64,000 nt of DNA from Solea solea. Its lineage: Eukaryota; Chordata; Actinopteri; Pleuronectiformes; Soleidae. Shown one piece after another: positions 1-13,447 of the stretch. The stretch covers positions 13,245,254 to 13,309,253 of the forward strand of contig NC_081137.1 in assembly GCF_958295425.1 (NCBI RefSeq), read 5' to 3'. The notes beneath the pieces are model-generated. The model searched no databases, had not been told where the DNA came from, and saw only the letters and a list, made by a program, of their open reading frames with translations. The position numbers and the translations under genes were made by a program. Each line of letters starts with the position of its first letter. The first letter of the stretch is position 1.

Positions 1-163
1 AAAAGATAAATGTTTCACTTAATCAATACTAATAAACTTGGTTTTCACACAGATTTCTCACAGTTATTTCATGTTCTGTCATTCAATTGGAGGAAATATA
101 TACATTCACAAGCCTTTTACCTGAAACCGTTACCAGTGTCTGGTTTTCTGCAGGTCAACTCAC

Positions 164-3100
164 CCAACCAATCAGTCCTGGTCTGAGCTCGCAGAAATAT
201 TTCAGGTCAAAGTTTCCAATCCGAGGATTTAACTCCCGTCCAATGTAGAAGTCATACAATGGATTTCCTAAACAAAACAAGAGGGATGAATGTTAACCCC
301 TCCACGGGAAGACTTGAAACACTTGAAACACAGTTGTCTTTCTTTCTTTTCTTACATTATCTGTGAATAAATAATGTGAATACACAAAGTGAAATGGGAA
401 TGAGCCAAGTCAATGATGTCATCTTGTAAACCAGTAAATAGGTAATTAGTTTATACTAAATTTATACAATTTATAATAACAATGAAAACTGATTAACCGG
501 TTGGCCTTGAACCTTTTGAATGATCAGAACAGGCCAATTATTATTTAATCAATTGGCATATTTATACTTATTTATAAAAGTTTATACATTTTGTTCCCAA
601 AAGCAGAAGACTAAATTTGTATTGCCCGTTTAATTATCTAATATAGATTACTTTAAATTTAAGTATATAAGTGCACTGCAGCGCAAACACAAACTGTAGA
701 GAGATAGACATGTTTAATAATCTTATTTTCTGTAAAGTAAATTGAATTTTGCTGCTCTGTTCAATTCGATAGCTTGGCACTAAACAAACAAAGTCCACTT
801 ACTTAAAAGAGAATGTTCACTGTTGACTGCAGGCTAATACTGAGCTTAGCTATTAGATAACTACCCATGAGAATATCAAAATCCTCCACTATAGAATAAA
901 AGAGCCGTGCAGAACCAGAGTCCATCTCTGGTAGCTGTTTTTAACCACATTTCGGAGCAGATTCTTCCTTTAATGATGGAGCTCAACTCTCACCTGTGTT
1001 GCCTCCCAAAGCGAGCGCATGGGGAGGAGCCCAGAAGGAGCGGACATAGAGGTAGACGGCGAGGAGGAATGACAGCGCTGTTGCGCACATTGCCAGAGGC
1101 AACAGCAGCTCAAACAGAAACCCGAGAGGAGCTCCGAGCCACATAAACAACATCAGCAACACACCGGTGATGCACAGGCCATAGAAACCTGAGAGGAGAG
1201 CAAAACAGACATGACCATGTGTTGCAGCTCAGGAAAGAGACATAAACAGACTGGCTGAGGCTGGTGTTTTACAAATTGTAACATGACTGTGCAACATGAG
1301 TAAAGTTTAAGTAGTGTATTTGAATCTTGACTTTGTTCAGCATTAACTGTTTAAGTTTATCTAAGTATTTAATAGTCCAGTGTGGAACATTTAGAGGGAT
1401 TTATTGGCAGAAATTCAAAAATACTCCCTCTAACTAGTACGTTTTTCAAAATAAAGTCTTATCAAAAGTGAACACGTGCTGAACATGTGCTGAATAGAAT
1501 TTTTTTTAAATTATCCGTCAGTGGAGCTATAGTCGTTCATCTGTTTTTGTAGTGTTCGTCTAGCAAATTTCTTTGCATATATTTAATACTCATATTTCCT
1601 TAACCTATTTCTATTTTTCTTCTACCCTGTTATAATTTTTGCTTGATGTTACACTGCAAGTTTCCCCATATGGGACAAATAAAGGAATATCTTGTCTTAT
1701 TTTATGGTATTGAATAGAATTGAAATTTTTATTTCAGATTTTATTTGAAATAGTTAATGCTTTCAATTTTATTAGACAAAGTACTTCATGCATAAATAGT
1801 ATAAGGTACTTTTACTGTGTACTCAAAATATTAAAATTAAGAAGTGCCGGTATTATGTACCGCACAGTACCAGCCCACTTCAAGCCTTACCCAAACCCAT
1901 TCAGCAAGTTCCTCTGCTTCATAATAGTAAAGCTGCACACCGAACAAGCTGCACTGCCCCGGAAACCAGGACGTACTGTAACAAACCCCCACAACTGCTG
2001 ACTTCCGTTGTGACTTTTGTATTTTGGCTTTAGAAAGAGTCTTGTATATGTGTTTACGCATGGCCGCCATCTGGTGATGGAATATTTCTTCTGCAGCCCA
2101 AACGGACAAACCCGCCAAAGCCTGCTTTTGCATTTTGAAGCTGAAGCTTTCTACAAAAACAAAGAAGAACAGAATCTATTCTGGTAAGCGGAGGCGACCA
2201 TAGTTCCTTGACATGTGTGGGAAAGGCAAGGGAAGAGTCCTCCTTTTGTTACAATCTGTAGTCTCAGCAGTAGATTTCTTACACACTGGACCTTAAACAT
2301 AGGTGTAATAATAATTAAGTATTATGGTTTTTTCCTTTGACTCATCTTTTTAGTGGTCAATACTATTAAAGCCTATTGTCGACTCTGCAAACTCAAATGT
2401 ACCATTGATGGGATACTTGAGGCGAGTTCCATCCCTCAGCACCAGTCCTTCAGACACCTGCAAAAAGTTATAACAGAATTAAACGCAAATTATAATATTT
2501 TGCAGAAACACTGCTCAGCAAAAGTTAAACTGTCTTGGGTTTAAAACAAAGGACATTTTAAGGATGGACTGTGATGTTAGAGGGCAACGCTTGAAAAGTC
2601 TGCAAGGTAGAAATGAAACTGTTACCACTGCAGAGATGGAAACTACCAAACGCTCCCATTTACTAACATGTTTAGCACTTAATAAAAAAAACAACAAATA
2701 ATAATTGCTTCAACTAATTCACTTAAACATTACAATAACATAACAATTTCATAAATACAAACTTAGACATTATTTTTATTAATTGCTACTACCCTATAGC
2801 ATGACTTCAAAACCCTTTTTTGATCTTTCAATTAATCAAACAATCAAAGCCACAGCTAGTTTTAATGTAAGATGAACCTCTTGTCCAGGCTGTGTACGAG
2901 TGTGTCATACCTTTCCGAATGGCAACAAATAGAGGACAGCATGCAGAGCCATCCATCCCAGCACAAGCATGGGGGCCAGAGGGTCCCACAGCCGCTCACT
3001 GGAGGGAAGAAGAGGGGGCCACTGGAGGACAGAGGCATCGGGGGACTGGCACAGAGTTATCAGTAACAGCACAGTCAACGGAAGAAAGATGGGGATACAT

Positions 3101-3577
3101 ATGGCACCTGGGACACATGTGACAAAGAGTAAATTGACAGTAGTTTAGCAGGAGGACTAAGTTTACATGGACACAAATAATCCAAATATTGTTCATCCCC
3201 TCATCTGAATATGACATTTTGATTCTTTTCATGAGCTGCTGAAGCAATATGCCATTTTGTTCCCATGATAAAGAGCAGAGGCTGTTTATGACTCACACAA
3301 ACTGCTGAGTACGTCACATAAAGATTGGAATACTGCAAGTCTTGATCTGATTACTGATTATTGATTATCTGAGGTATCAGAAAATGCTGCAATATAGCTC
3401 TTATTCACACCACAGAGTCAGTAGGACATCAGCTGGTCAGGATAAATAGTTACATTATATTTTTATATTGGCCCCATGCATAGCTGTAACTCACCTAGGG
3501 TTCCCCCAAATTCTTGCTCTGTGGTGTGTGAGGATCGGTGTTTGGAGTCTTGAATGTTGGACCTCATGATTGGACTC
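164..3577 (-). CDS. tm7sf2: Delta(14)-sterol reductase (TM7SF2), 5' half, continues past left edge
   Basis: ER membrane enzyme that reduces the C14-C15 double bond of sterol intermediates with NADPH in cholesterol synthesis (ERG4/ERG24 family). Five exons splice in frame: 3495-3577 (ATG at 3567), 2911-3107, 2403-2457, 994-1188 and 164-267; the catalytic C-terminal half lies beyond position 1. Seen in the sequence: a short N-terminus starting [10 protein letters not shown], several hydrophobic segments, the family stretch RLKYPING, and the signature [17 protein letters not shown] followed by [12 protein letters not shown]. The paralogue LBR has the same core but begins with a long Tudor/RS region; the first coding exon here gives only about 24 residues, which favours TM7SF2. 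The neighbour vps51 also fits, because the two genes are adjacent in human as I remember it. Identity is strong; completeness cannot be judged. Confidence 0.92.
1540..1715 (+). repeat. 3' end of an L2/Rex-type LINE
   Basis: The stretch ends with tttccccatatgggacaaat and then aaaggaatatcttgtctta, a common tail of fish non-LTR elements. It sits in the tm7sf2 intron before exon 994-1188 and has no coding part. The left boundary is uncertain. Confidence 0.5.
2060..2295 (+). repeat. Copy 1 of an interspersed repeat family also at 26.4 kb
   Basis: It shares ordered blocks with 26370-26605: a gccgccatct block near the start, a cagcagcc-type block, accatagttccttgacat, a purine-rich run, tgttacaatctgtagtctca, and a final acactggacctt. 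It lies in tm7sf2 intron 2. I do not know its class; no terminal inverted repeats are obvious. Confidence 0.55.
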
Positions 3578-3619
3578 CTGTAAGAAAAAAAAAAAAAAAC
3601 AGTAAGAAGTAATTCATTT

Positions 3620-3790
3620 TCTTCAAAATCGATCCATTATTTTCTCAGTTAATAAAGTAGTTGGTCAGTGATTCCAACAGTTTATTTTATTTAGTTCAGA
3701 AACCAAACAAATTACAAATTCAGTTATCAATAACCAAATACTTCTTAATTTAGTTATAGTACTCGATTAATAATTGATTAATCGTGGACA
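3620..3790. repeat. Degenerate hAT-type MITE relic (uncertain)
   Basis: AT-rich sequence ending in ctcgattaataattgattaa resembles the inner end of the intact MITE at 43160-43509. No terminal repeats or target duplication survive. Confidence 0.3.
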
Positions 3791-4273
3791 AATGCCAGTA
3801 GGTAATATGCATAACAGTCAACAGTGACCCATGCTTTTTACACTGTAAAATGGTTATGATATCTTATAATGTAATACATTATTATAGATAAGGTTAATGT
3901 ATCCTTACAAATAAGTTCAATACTCAGTACTGTATATTAAAAAAAAAAAACTTTAAAAATAGTTCTATTCAACCAGCTCCGTTAAAACGATACGTATCCT
4001 TAAATTCATCATTTAATGCACGTATACCTGTATTTTAATAGCAATTAGGAAACGAATATGTCTAAAATGGCGGTAATGTGTGAATTCTAGTATCATATAA
4101 CTGCGACTTCTGTCAAAACACAGAGAGACAAAGTTCAGCTGTTCATGTAGGGACCTTCACCTTTACCTGCGACGTGTCAACACGGGAAAAAACAAAGCTT
4201 TTACGGAAGATGACGGCGCATATAAAGAGTTCAATGCTGTTTAAAGTGTAACAGAGTAAATATAGAGTCTTAC

Positions 4274-4330
4274 CGGCGTTAGGGGAGAAGCTGCGGGGGA
4301 CACAGCGGATTTTAATTTAAGTCTGGAGCA
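4274..4330 (-). other. Probable 5' untranslated exon and promoter side of tm7sf2
   Basis: A GC-rich stretch ends in a good minus-strand donor (GTAAGAC, with GT at 4272-4273) and lies about 700 bp upstream of the first coding exon, whose acceptor follows a long T-run at 3578-3600. This is the pattern of a non-coding first exon. The 5' end of the exon is a guess, and no TATA box is evident. Confidence 0.4.
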
Positions 4331-5447
4331 TCGACGTATCCATCAACCTGCAGCTGGACACGCCCCGACACGCACGTTCAGGAGCAGGAAACCGTATTTT
4401 AGCCAATCAAATATCACTAAGACCATCAGAAGAGGGTGGGGCTAAGCGAGTTTAGCCAATCAGATGAGCTCCTCAGGTGGCGACAGTCTGCTGTGTTCCT
4501 CATTGCGGAAGTGCAAGAAGAGGTTGAGAACACTTGAATTCTCTCACATTTACACGTACTTGCAATGTTATTACTGTGTTTTTAACATAAGCCTTCTTTT
4601 GAGCAAAGGAATAACAAAATACTTGAATATCACATACATAGACCTTTTTTTGTTTTATTATTTTAAACAAATCCTAAACATGTTGATTTGCATAAGACAC
4701 ACACCAAAAGTAGAATCTGGATAAAGCTGCTGGATGTATTTTAGTTCTCAGACAAACAGTATAATCAGATTACATTCACACTGCAGGTTACTCAACAAAA
4801 GATGCTACAGATGATTAATTCATACATGAGATTACAGACTTTTCTCTTCAACAATTCATATTGTTTTTATATTAAACATGGACAGTATTTCTTTCAGTAG
4901 CTTATAGTACATAACCTATAATATTGTATGATTTGCAAATGACAACCTACACACCTCATAAATAAGAGAGTATCATAAAGATACACACAGTTCCATCACA
5001 TTTTATTGAAGCCTGTAATAACTGAGGTTTTCTGGATTTGTGACATGATTATTGTACAGTTTAAGAGCATGAGTGCACAGCTACACATTTACCATATGAT
5101 TTACACTTGGTTAACCGATTCCAATTTCAGTTAATCTGATCAACATAACTCACTATAGTCATTTTGTTGAAATGCCCTGATAGCCATTAATAAAGTTGTC
5201 TAAAATCTAGTGTATGTAACCCTCACAATACTCTAATACACATGCACAATCATTTGGTTTGGACAGAACAGACTGAATTAACTACCTGACACAAACCAAC
5301 CTGCCTACCTGTCCAGTTCATGATGCTGATTAGTGTTTTCACACAGATTAAGACATGATGTAGTCTGTATCAACAAAGTGGTCCTCACAATGTATGTTCT
5401 GTGTGTTTTGCCTTTGACATTCGACAAGAAAGCTCATCCAAGACATC
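4331..5447. other. Spacer between tm7sf2 5' end and vps51 3' end
   Basis: AT-rich and without a coding pattern or repeat I can name. The tm7sf2 promoter must lie at its left side. Reading frames here are short and unconvincing. Confidence 0.5.
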
Positions 5448-5457
5448 TTTATTTATT
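5448..5457 (-). terminator. vps51 polyadenylation signal pair
   Basis: The plus strand reads tttatttatt, giving two overlapping AATAAA hexamers on the minus strand about 110 bp downstream of the vps51 stop codon. The position suits a short 3' UTR. Confidence 0.55.
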
Positions 5458-5562
5458 TGTGGCTATTTAGATGTTAAGGGAATTTCAATAAATAACATGT
5501 TAGTGTGATGGCATGAATTTCAGAGTTAAGCTTTAACCGTTTGAAATGTTTTTTCTTGACTT

Positions 5563-8500
5563 TTAACCGCGTTCACAGATTACTTCGATTACACTCTGCT
5601 CCATGGGAGCAGGATCCAGACAGCGGTGAGCGGAGCTGCCTACAATCTCGTCCAGCAGGAAGTGTACCAGGTTCTCATCAGAGACAAAGCGCCACAGGTA
5701 CATCTGCAGGTAGTGGCAGTCCACCTGGATCTGCTGAAGACCATAGCGACCAAAGGTGCGCAGGCGGACACACTCCAGGAATGTCTTTAAACTGATTTTT
5801 ATGATTCCTGTCATCACAGACACCTGGGACAACGGAGAGCCGAGATTTAATGAGATAAATGAAGACACAGCAGCATAAGACAGATCTGCACTCACCTTGT
5901 TGAACTCCACTGAACTGAAAATGTCGATCCTCTCAGAAAACAGCTTGTGAATATTGCTAAGTAGATTTGTATCCATGGGAGCACTGCAGGCAGACAAAGG
6001 TCAAATCACTAAAATCGACTTATCAGCTAAACCACGGTAATACAGATTGGCCACATGTGTCTGCTTGTACGCTTTGCATACACAATTTAACAGCAGAATT
6101 ATTAAATTGAACACATATTAGGACAAAGACATCTGTGGGAGTCATGTGTTTTATATACCTTGGGGTGTAGCTGGCAGCATAGCGTGCTTGCTGCCTAGAG
6201 CTGCTATAGACAGAGAATGTCCTTTTGCTGGAGTCACTGCTGTGTGCTTTCCTCACACCTTCTTCATACAAAAGCCCGACCTACAGAAGAACACGCAATG
6301 TTCACTAAACAGGCAGTGACTGGACCGGAAGACGTGTTGTGATTATGCAAAGTTTTACCTGCACATCAATCGAGGTGGTGTCCTCGACGACCCTCTTCAT
6401 CACAGCGCGGACATTTCGAGGCTCGATGGTGTTAACCCAGTCTCGTGTTTCCACACTCTTTCTCAGCATCTGGGAGATAATCAGACCCTGAACCTGCACA
6501 AACAACATATGACGTTTACAAGAGAGGAAGGAAGCGTGCTGCATGGCTCCAAGCTGATCCGACATGCTCAACGTGCTCTACAAAAATAGACAAATTATTA
6601 TATTGCAGTTTTAGGGTAAATCTTCCCTTTTTGACATGTGGGGGAAAAGCTGGTCATTTAATGCTCTCTATGGGATGTGTAACAGGCTACAGATATCACA
6701 AAATGTCTCTTATGTACACTTATTTTCTACCACTTTCTCCCCCACATGAGGGTCATGGGGAACCGACGCCAATCCCAGCTGACATAGGGCAAAAGGCAGA
6801 CTGCACCCTGGACAGGTCACTAGTGCATCACAGGACCAACGAACAAAGACGACCAATCATTCAAATTTGTCAGACCTGATGAAAACTTAAAATTAAAAAA
6901 AAAATGCACTTATATCTATATTTTCCTATAATAAGATAAGTAACTCAGTGACTTATGCTGTGAATTCTTACCTTGACATAATGATTCAGAAGTTTCTGTG
7001 CCGCCTCCCTGGCTTCAGCACATAGAGTTGTGACCGGTGTTACAGGACTGTGGTGCTGAGAAAGTATAAAATGAGAATCTAAGAATACGTTGTAAAAAAA
7101 AAAAAAAAAAAACATGCATCTTTTACAATACAAGGCGACAAGTCATTCACCTGCACAAGGAACTGTTCATCTGTGAGAGTGAGTATGTAGGAGATAGTCG
7201 AGGTTTCATAGTCCAAGCAGAGGCGAGACAGCAGTAACAGGAGGGCTGGAGGAGTCGAGCCGCCTTTGTCTCCCGCGCTCTCACAGAACTGGCGAGAAGA
7301 CTGACACACAAACTTGATGAAGTTCACCACCAGGCTCTCACGTACACCCTGACTACAGAATTCTCCCTGCAAGGACAGGAAGGAAACAAAAGAGAAGCTT
7401 GTTGTTACGCTGAACGGAACCCTTTAAACCATGAATTCATCCCTATTACAAAAGTTAATCATCAGCTACCACAAGAGTGCAATATGTTAATTTATCTGCA
7501 AAATGATTCACCTTGAAGTAAGGTTTGTTGGAGAAAGTAATGTCCTTTGCCGTGAAGAGATGTACCGATGCCAGCACGGACTTGATCTGGTTGAGAATCA
7601 AGGCCGACAGGGACGAGAGCAGCTCTGGCAGGCTGTTTGGCGCATCTCTACCAGAGGCCAGCCCCCCATGAAGTAATCCGCCTCCAGTCCCTGAAGCACC
7701 AGCCACAGAGAGGCGCGGTGTCGCCAGAGCCTGCCTCACGTCTGTCAAACTGTCCATGTAGAAGCTCTGCAGGGCAGAGAGGTACTGCTTCACTCGCTCC
7801 GTTGCCGCACGTACCACAATCTCCGTCCCTTTGTGTGGCACGGCAGAGCCTGGCAGCAGTTTGGCGACAGCCTGAAGTCGGCGGTGGAAGCGGTCGAGTG
7901 CGCGGACCAAGAGGGAGTTATCTCCGACCCCTTTCTCCTCTTGTATCCTCCGCTCCACGAGTGAGAAATACCGAGCTGCCAGGTCGTCCACAAAGGCGTG
8001 CAGTTTGCCATTTGCCATCTGTGGGATATTTTTGGATGCCAGCTCTCCTGTCTGAGCATGGTTAATAAAAAGCTCCTGATAGGATGTAATTACTAAACAT
8101 AAGCTGCTGACAAATTCATTGCAGCCTCTGTCGATGAATTCCAAGATGTCAGTGTTTGAGGAGGGAGAGGGTAGAGCACTTGTTCTAGGTGAGTTATGAG
8201 TCGGAGATGTAGCACCTGCAGTCGTTGACAACCTGTGTGCAGGAGCATCTTTCACTGCTGAGACAGGGTACGGTCTTATCTCTGCTTCCAGGCCCTGAAG
8301 GTCCGACTCGAGTCGAGATCGTGCATGGCTCAGGAATTTATCACAGAGCTCCTCCGCTGGCTCATCCAGCTGTAACAGCAGCTCCACACACTGTGATAAA
8401 TCTTTAGCACTCGTTCCACCATCCCTACGAGCGCAACACAAAAGGGCACAAAGAGTTGATGTAAAGAGAACATAGAAATTAAGGAAAAGAAAGACAAAAA

Positions 8501-10518
8501 AGAAGTAAATAGTGTAAAAAGTACTTTGAAAAAGCAAGTGTAGCATTACTGCACACGGTAAGGCAGAATAATAAATAACAGCTTGAGCTTGTAAATGAAA
8601 CCCACCATCTTGCATCGCCATGTTTCTACAGCAGCTTGAACGGACAACCAGCGAGAGAGCATTTCACATTTTGAAATTAAAGCTAACAATGAAAAAGTAG
8701 GCTCATATAAAGATGCTTATAGGTCCTCAATGGTCAATGCAATTATTTTTTTCAATCCCTCAAATTAAACGTGCACATTTCAATGACATCTTGATTGTTT
8801 CATTTCCAATTCATTGTGGTGGTGTACAGAGGCAATATGACAAAATGAGTGTCTTTGTCGAAATATACATCGACCTAACTGTAGATGCAAAACTTCCCAC
8901 CTGAACTTCTGTCGAAGCTCCTGTGCCAGCTTGTCCATGATGGCATGACAGTCGTCCTGTATTCCTTTGAAAGAGGGCAGGTGGCTGTACTGCTGCAGCA
9001 CACAGCGGGCACGGCGGTGGGAACTCACTGCCTGAGCGTAGGCCTGCAGCTCCAGACACTTATTCAACCTCGCAGGCAGTTCAAACAAAAACTGCAGCTT
9101 TCTCAACAGAGTGTGAACACCTGGAGTGAAGGTAGGACGATACAATGCAATGAGAAGAAAGGATCATGAAGCCCCCCCCTCGCCATGTTTGACTTCAAAA
9201 CGATTACAGGTCTCACCTGAGAGTTTTGTGATCTGTGCGTGCTGATCTTGAAGAGTACCACTAATAGAAGCACTAAACTCTGTGATTGCTGCCATGTTAG
9301 CGGACAGGCAGTCCATTTCATCCTCCATCTTTTTGAAGTCATTCTTCATCTTCCTTATGGTGTCTGGAATCATGAAATGATTGCTGGGTTAACCAAATGC
9401 CCACTCTATAATATAACTTGGACAGTAGGTGAGGCGTTCTCTCACCTGTGGCTGAGATGAACTTGTTGTAGTTTTCATACACCAGCGTCTGCATATCACT
9501 GTCCAAAGAGCGAATCTGCTTCACCATGAGGGTCTCCTGGTCCATCAGCTCTGCCAGAGAGCACTCTCTTCTTAGCTGCGTTTTAACAGAAGATGAGTCA
9601 CATTTAAAAAAGAGGAGATGTGGAACTAAATGTATGTATCAGGTTCCAAGCAACATCAAATGATCAGACAGTGTAAATTAAACTACATTTACATTTCACA
9701 CACATTTTAGGTGATTCCTTCATAATATGTAAACTCTGCTTCATTTCAGGCATGCATTGTTTAATAAGGAAAACTGAAATATATTCATACTATTCATAGG
9801 TTTTCTGCTCCTTTTGGAAACATCTATGTCCGTATTCCCTTTCTAGACCTTTCTTAACTGCATTTCTATTTGTGAATGTGTCCCCTTATTTATATTGTAA
9901 AGTCATTTCCGTTATTAATGATCTTTACTCACTGTTGTATGTGTCAGGTGAATGTGTCTGTCATACATACTTACCATTTTTAGAAAAAGCACTGAGTAAC
10001 ATGTAAGAAAAGTAATGTTACGCCCATCACAGATAGACTATACTGTATCGGTGTACACTGTTTTTGATATGTGCCACTATAAACACTATTCATCTATCAA
10101 TAAAGCAATCCAGTTGTCCCATTCATTTTCTTTCATTGGTTAATTTCAATATCATCCCCTAGCTATCTTATCACAATAATGTCATTCAAGTTGTTGGGTG
10201 TATGTGGACAGAGTGTGTGGGATTCTTGCAGAAAACATCCAAATTCTTCTCATATACAGTAACATTAGCAGCATCATACTCACAGTGAGAACAACAGTAC
10301 ACAGACATGGGTCATGAAAGCTCTCTCACCTTGTTGAGATAGTGCTCGGGATCAAAATGAGGCCCGTTAATGTCGCAGGGATCCAGAGACTCCGGCTCCT
10401 GGGAGTCCTTTCCTTCCTCGTTCAGCCCGTAGTACATTTTCAGTAAGCCGTGCACCCTCCGCCTCCTGCCCGGGCCACCATCGCCTGACACCACCTCATC
10501 GTCCATATTTGACTCCAT
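5563..10518 (-). CDS. vps51: VPS51 subunit of GARP/EARP tethering complexes (Fat-free homologue), 834 aa
   Basis: Shared subunit of GARP (with VPS52, VPS53 and VPS54) and EARP; it tethers endosome-derived vesicles at the trans-Golgi and binds syntaxin 6. In zebrafish this gene is fat-free, needed for intestinal lipid handling (established). Eleven coding exons join in frame: 10330-10518, 9446-9575, 9217-9363, 8901-9120, 7512-8424, 7151-7366, 6972-7055, 6359-6493, 6159-6280, 5896-5983 and 5563-5823. They total 2505 nt, somewhat longer than my recollection of the human protein (about 780 aa). The N-terminus carries [17 protein letters not shown] and FDPEHYLNK, the Vps51/EXO84/COG1-type start, followed by helical tethering-complex sequence. 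The 913-nt exon holds a Ser/Pro/Thr-rich linker before the helical C-terminal part. I chose the ATG at 10518 (MESNMDDE); an in-frame ATG at 10506 is the alternative, and a further in-frame ATG lies upstream at 10575. Confidence 0.96.
6711..6850. repeat. Interspersed repeat in vps51 intron 7
   Basis: It contains ccaatcccagctgacatagg and gcagactgcaccctggacag followed by gtcac and gcatcacagg. This is a very common fish repeat motif of L2/SINE type. The copy is short and decayed and does not touch the exons. Confidence 0.55.
8600..8655 (+). repeat. Short fragment of the 2.1/26.4-kb repeat family
   Basis: ccatcttgcatcgccatgtt followed by tctacagcagcttgaa matches the 26.4-kb copy (gccatgtttctacagcagcc). 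It lies in vps51 intron 4. Confidence 0.45.
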
Positions 10519-10639
10519 CGGTAAGCTAAGAAAACGACGATACACAGAAGACAGGCGTCCAGCTGGCAGAAGCACACTATCAACAGCTGCCTAAACACTG
10601 TGACGTCTTACTCAAAACTGACTGATAACAGTGTAGCTT

Positions 10640-11130
10640 AGCTGTCTACTTATATTAACAGAGCTTTTCATAACTAGTAGAGAAAACCCGTCATATTTCT
10701 TTCCAAAAGCAAAGGCTTGATTGACTTGAATTCCTTCCCGTTTCCGGGTGTATGTAGCCTAGCCAGTGTTACGTCATCAAAGAGCGTGCGCAGTCAATAG
10801 AGTCGCCAGTCGATTACGTAACCAACATAGTATTTTTGCCTTCCCCCCAGATATTACAAAAAATCTAACATGTAATGTTAATTTGAAATACTGTTTTATA
10901 AACAAGCTGTTCATGTGGTTCAACAGTAGGAGACATTTGAACATAGGAAGAAAAAAAATAGACAGAACCAAAGCTAAAGAGCCTCAGGCATCTTCTTCAG
11001 AGAGCATACATTTATTGGTCAGAGACTCAAAAATTGGCAAAAATCTATATTGCAATCATGGAGAATACTGTTATATTATTCATGTTACACACTGTATAGG
11101 TGAAATGAGATTACAGCAAATAAACTGAAA
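10640..11130. other. vps51 promoter side and spacer to frmd8
   Basis: Contains the presumed vps51 start region (a GC-richer zone around 10490-10620). Beyond it there is AT-rich DNA with no gene or repeat that I recognise. Confidence 0.4.
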
Positions 11131-13447
11131 GTAGTTTGATTCATTTTTATTAAAAATGAATTACCAATGTTATATACTGTAGATTACATCCCTCCACATT
11201 ATGTCATTAACAATTACTTTGCTAAAACTCAAAAACATTGATCCAAGCCTTGATTAAATGTATCCAGTTCAAATAATACTGCAGGTCTGTTCATCTGAAC
11301 AGGACATGTGGTAAAATATCAATGCTGAATAAAATCACACACGTAAGTCTGGATTAAAATAAATATGGATTCAGTACACTTCAGGTATAGGTAGTGGACG
11401 AGTAAACACATTCCAACTCACATTTTCTGAGAAACAGGACCCCTTTGCATGTTTATTTAAAAAATATTTAAGTTATATGTTGATGAAGAATCCACCATTC
11501 ACTGTTCAACAGCAGCCCAGTGTACATATCCACTTTACCAGTATACTCATCTCAGCAAGGAGAGGTGAAATGCAATGTCTAGTCCTAAGAATGGGAAATA
11601 CAAATACCAGAATTCCTGGTTTCCAAGCACCAAAACTAGTATAAACAAAAAGGCACTTTATGTTTCTGCAAAGTGACTGCTCGAAGAAAGACAATGCTTT
11701 AAATGACCTATTTCTTCATTCTAGCATACAAACACTCACAAGTATATGAAAAGGAAAGTAAAAATAGTCTTTCATAAAAGCTAACAAACAATACAAAACC
11801 ATCTGCAGATGTAAAAGATTTAAAAACAGTGTATTAGTATTAATAGTGCAGGATCACATGATGTGTAGTAAGTCGGAATGCCTATTCTATAATGTGACAT
11901 GCATAGTGTGTACAGAGCAACTATATATTGTAGTGCTGCACTTAAGGTACAAACAGTAGCTGATTGAAATGTGTGAACATTCTGCTTTTCATGCTCAGGA
12001 GAATCAGGAAGAGTAAATGATCCACCATATCTGCAATGTATAGCATCTGTTATGGCCAGTTAGTGAGGTGACCGTGTTTGTTGAATGGACGTCAGAGGCA
12101 GATAAACTACCTGAAACAGGATTGGGGTTAAGTTCACAGATACACCTGGAGGGAATCTGACTCTGGCAAGTTAAGGTAGTTAGTAAACCATGTTTCAGCA
12201 CGTAAGACAGGCTTGCTTTGGTGTTCACACAGACTTTAACAACCAAGTTGAAAGTTATTGTTTAGTTTTCAGGAAGGAGTCTTTAAATGTAGCTTCTCTC
12301 ATGTCAGAGGTTGCACAAGTATGACATTTTTACTGATGCAATTGCTTCAACTGCGTGGCCAACAGTAGCAACTCTCACTCAGATCCTTGTCACACAACGA
12401 CAGTGGCATATATCTCTCTTTAAAGCATGTTGCCTGTTTTTGGTGAAGCATTTATGTATTTAGAATTTACAGATTGTATCAGATTTAACTTTTATTTTCA
12501 ATGTTAGGATATTTTACATTTAAGTATATTGGCCAGTATCAGACCAATTCCGAGTAGCTTGATATAAAAACACCTATTTTATCCCATTAAAAGCCACATC
12601 TGGACCAAAAATCGCATTACTCTTTTTTGACTAATGGAAATTCATTCTAATACCAACCACCTGCATGTTTCTTTCTCTCAATAAGTTGCAAATATCAGCA
12701 AATCTGAAATACATGTACTTACAAGAAACTTCCACAACACAGCCAATGTGCACCCATACGGACTGTTTATGATCGGTAACACCAAGCGCTTAACGTTTCC
12801 ACCAGCAGTTTTTAAAAAGTGGTTTCACCCATTCGTGAGAACAAGGCACTGGCAGTTAAGAAAAGCAGAATAGTGGGAACACGCCCTTTAGATCATACCC
12901 TGAAAGTGTCTGTCATGATGACAGTGTGAGTTCTGATGAGGATGTTAAATGATATAAGGGTAAATTGTATATTTGAATAAAAAGAGGTAATGTAATGGTT
13001 CAACTCATTTGATGTTAACATTGTTGTGTCATATTGGTAAAAAGTACTGCGGAAAGGTGTGAAAAGGTCACGAGATATCATACAGTCATCATCTGAGGAG
13101 TTCTCTAAAGCTTGTCTCAGACTTATGAAGGAAGCAGGTCAATCAAACGGCGCTCAGAGGATGTTTTCTTTAAGTAAGGCCATCTAATAAATTGCCACAT
13201 TAGTTTGAAATTGGAAGCATAGCTGTTAACAGATCATTTTGCTTTTCACATTGCCGTACTCTCCTAATATACAAAACTTCAAAAGATAAATATTGTCTCG
13301 AACACACTTCGATCCCTCACTTGGTCCTCTGCATGTTCATATATTATCAGTTAAATGTGTCAAGCGTGTGTCAAGTCTTTTGTTTAAATCTCAGTGTAAA
13401 ATGTTCACGTTTGGTCTTAAAGAGAGGAACGGGGCAGAAGAGTGAGC
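11131..13447 (-). other. Probable long 3' UTR of frmd8 and downstream spacer
   Basis: No coding pattern is present. Several minus-strand AATAAA/AATAAAA hexamers occur, for instance near 11142 and 12490, so the true 3' end cannot be fixed from sequence alone. Small open frames here are chance. Confidence 0.4.

Noticed and set aside
164..3577. Identification of the sterol reductase as lbr
   Set aside because: The first coding exon supplies only about 24 residues, with no Tudor or RS region, and vps51 lies next to it.
7637..8065. 142-aa plus-strand frame inside vps51
   Set aside because: Antisense to the 913-nt vps51 exon; no motif.
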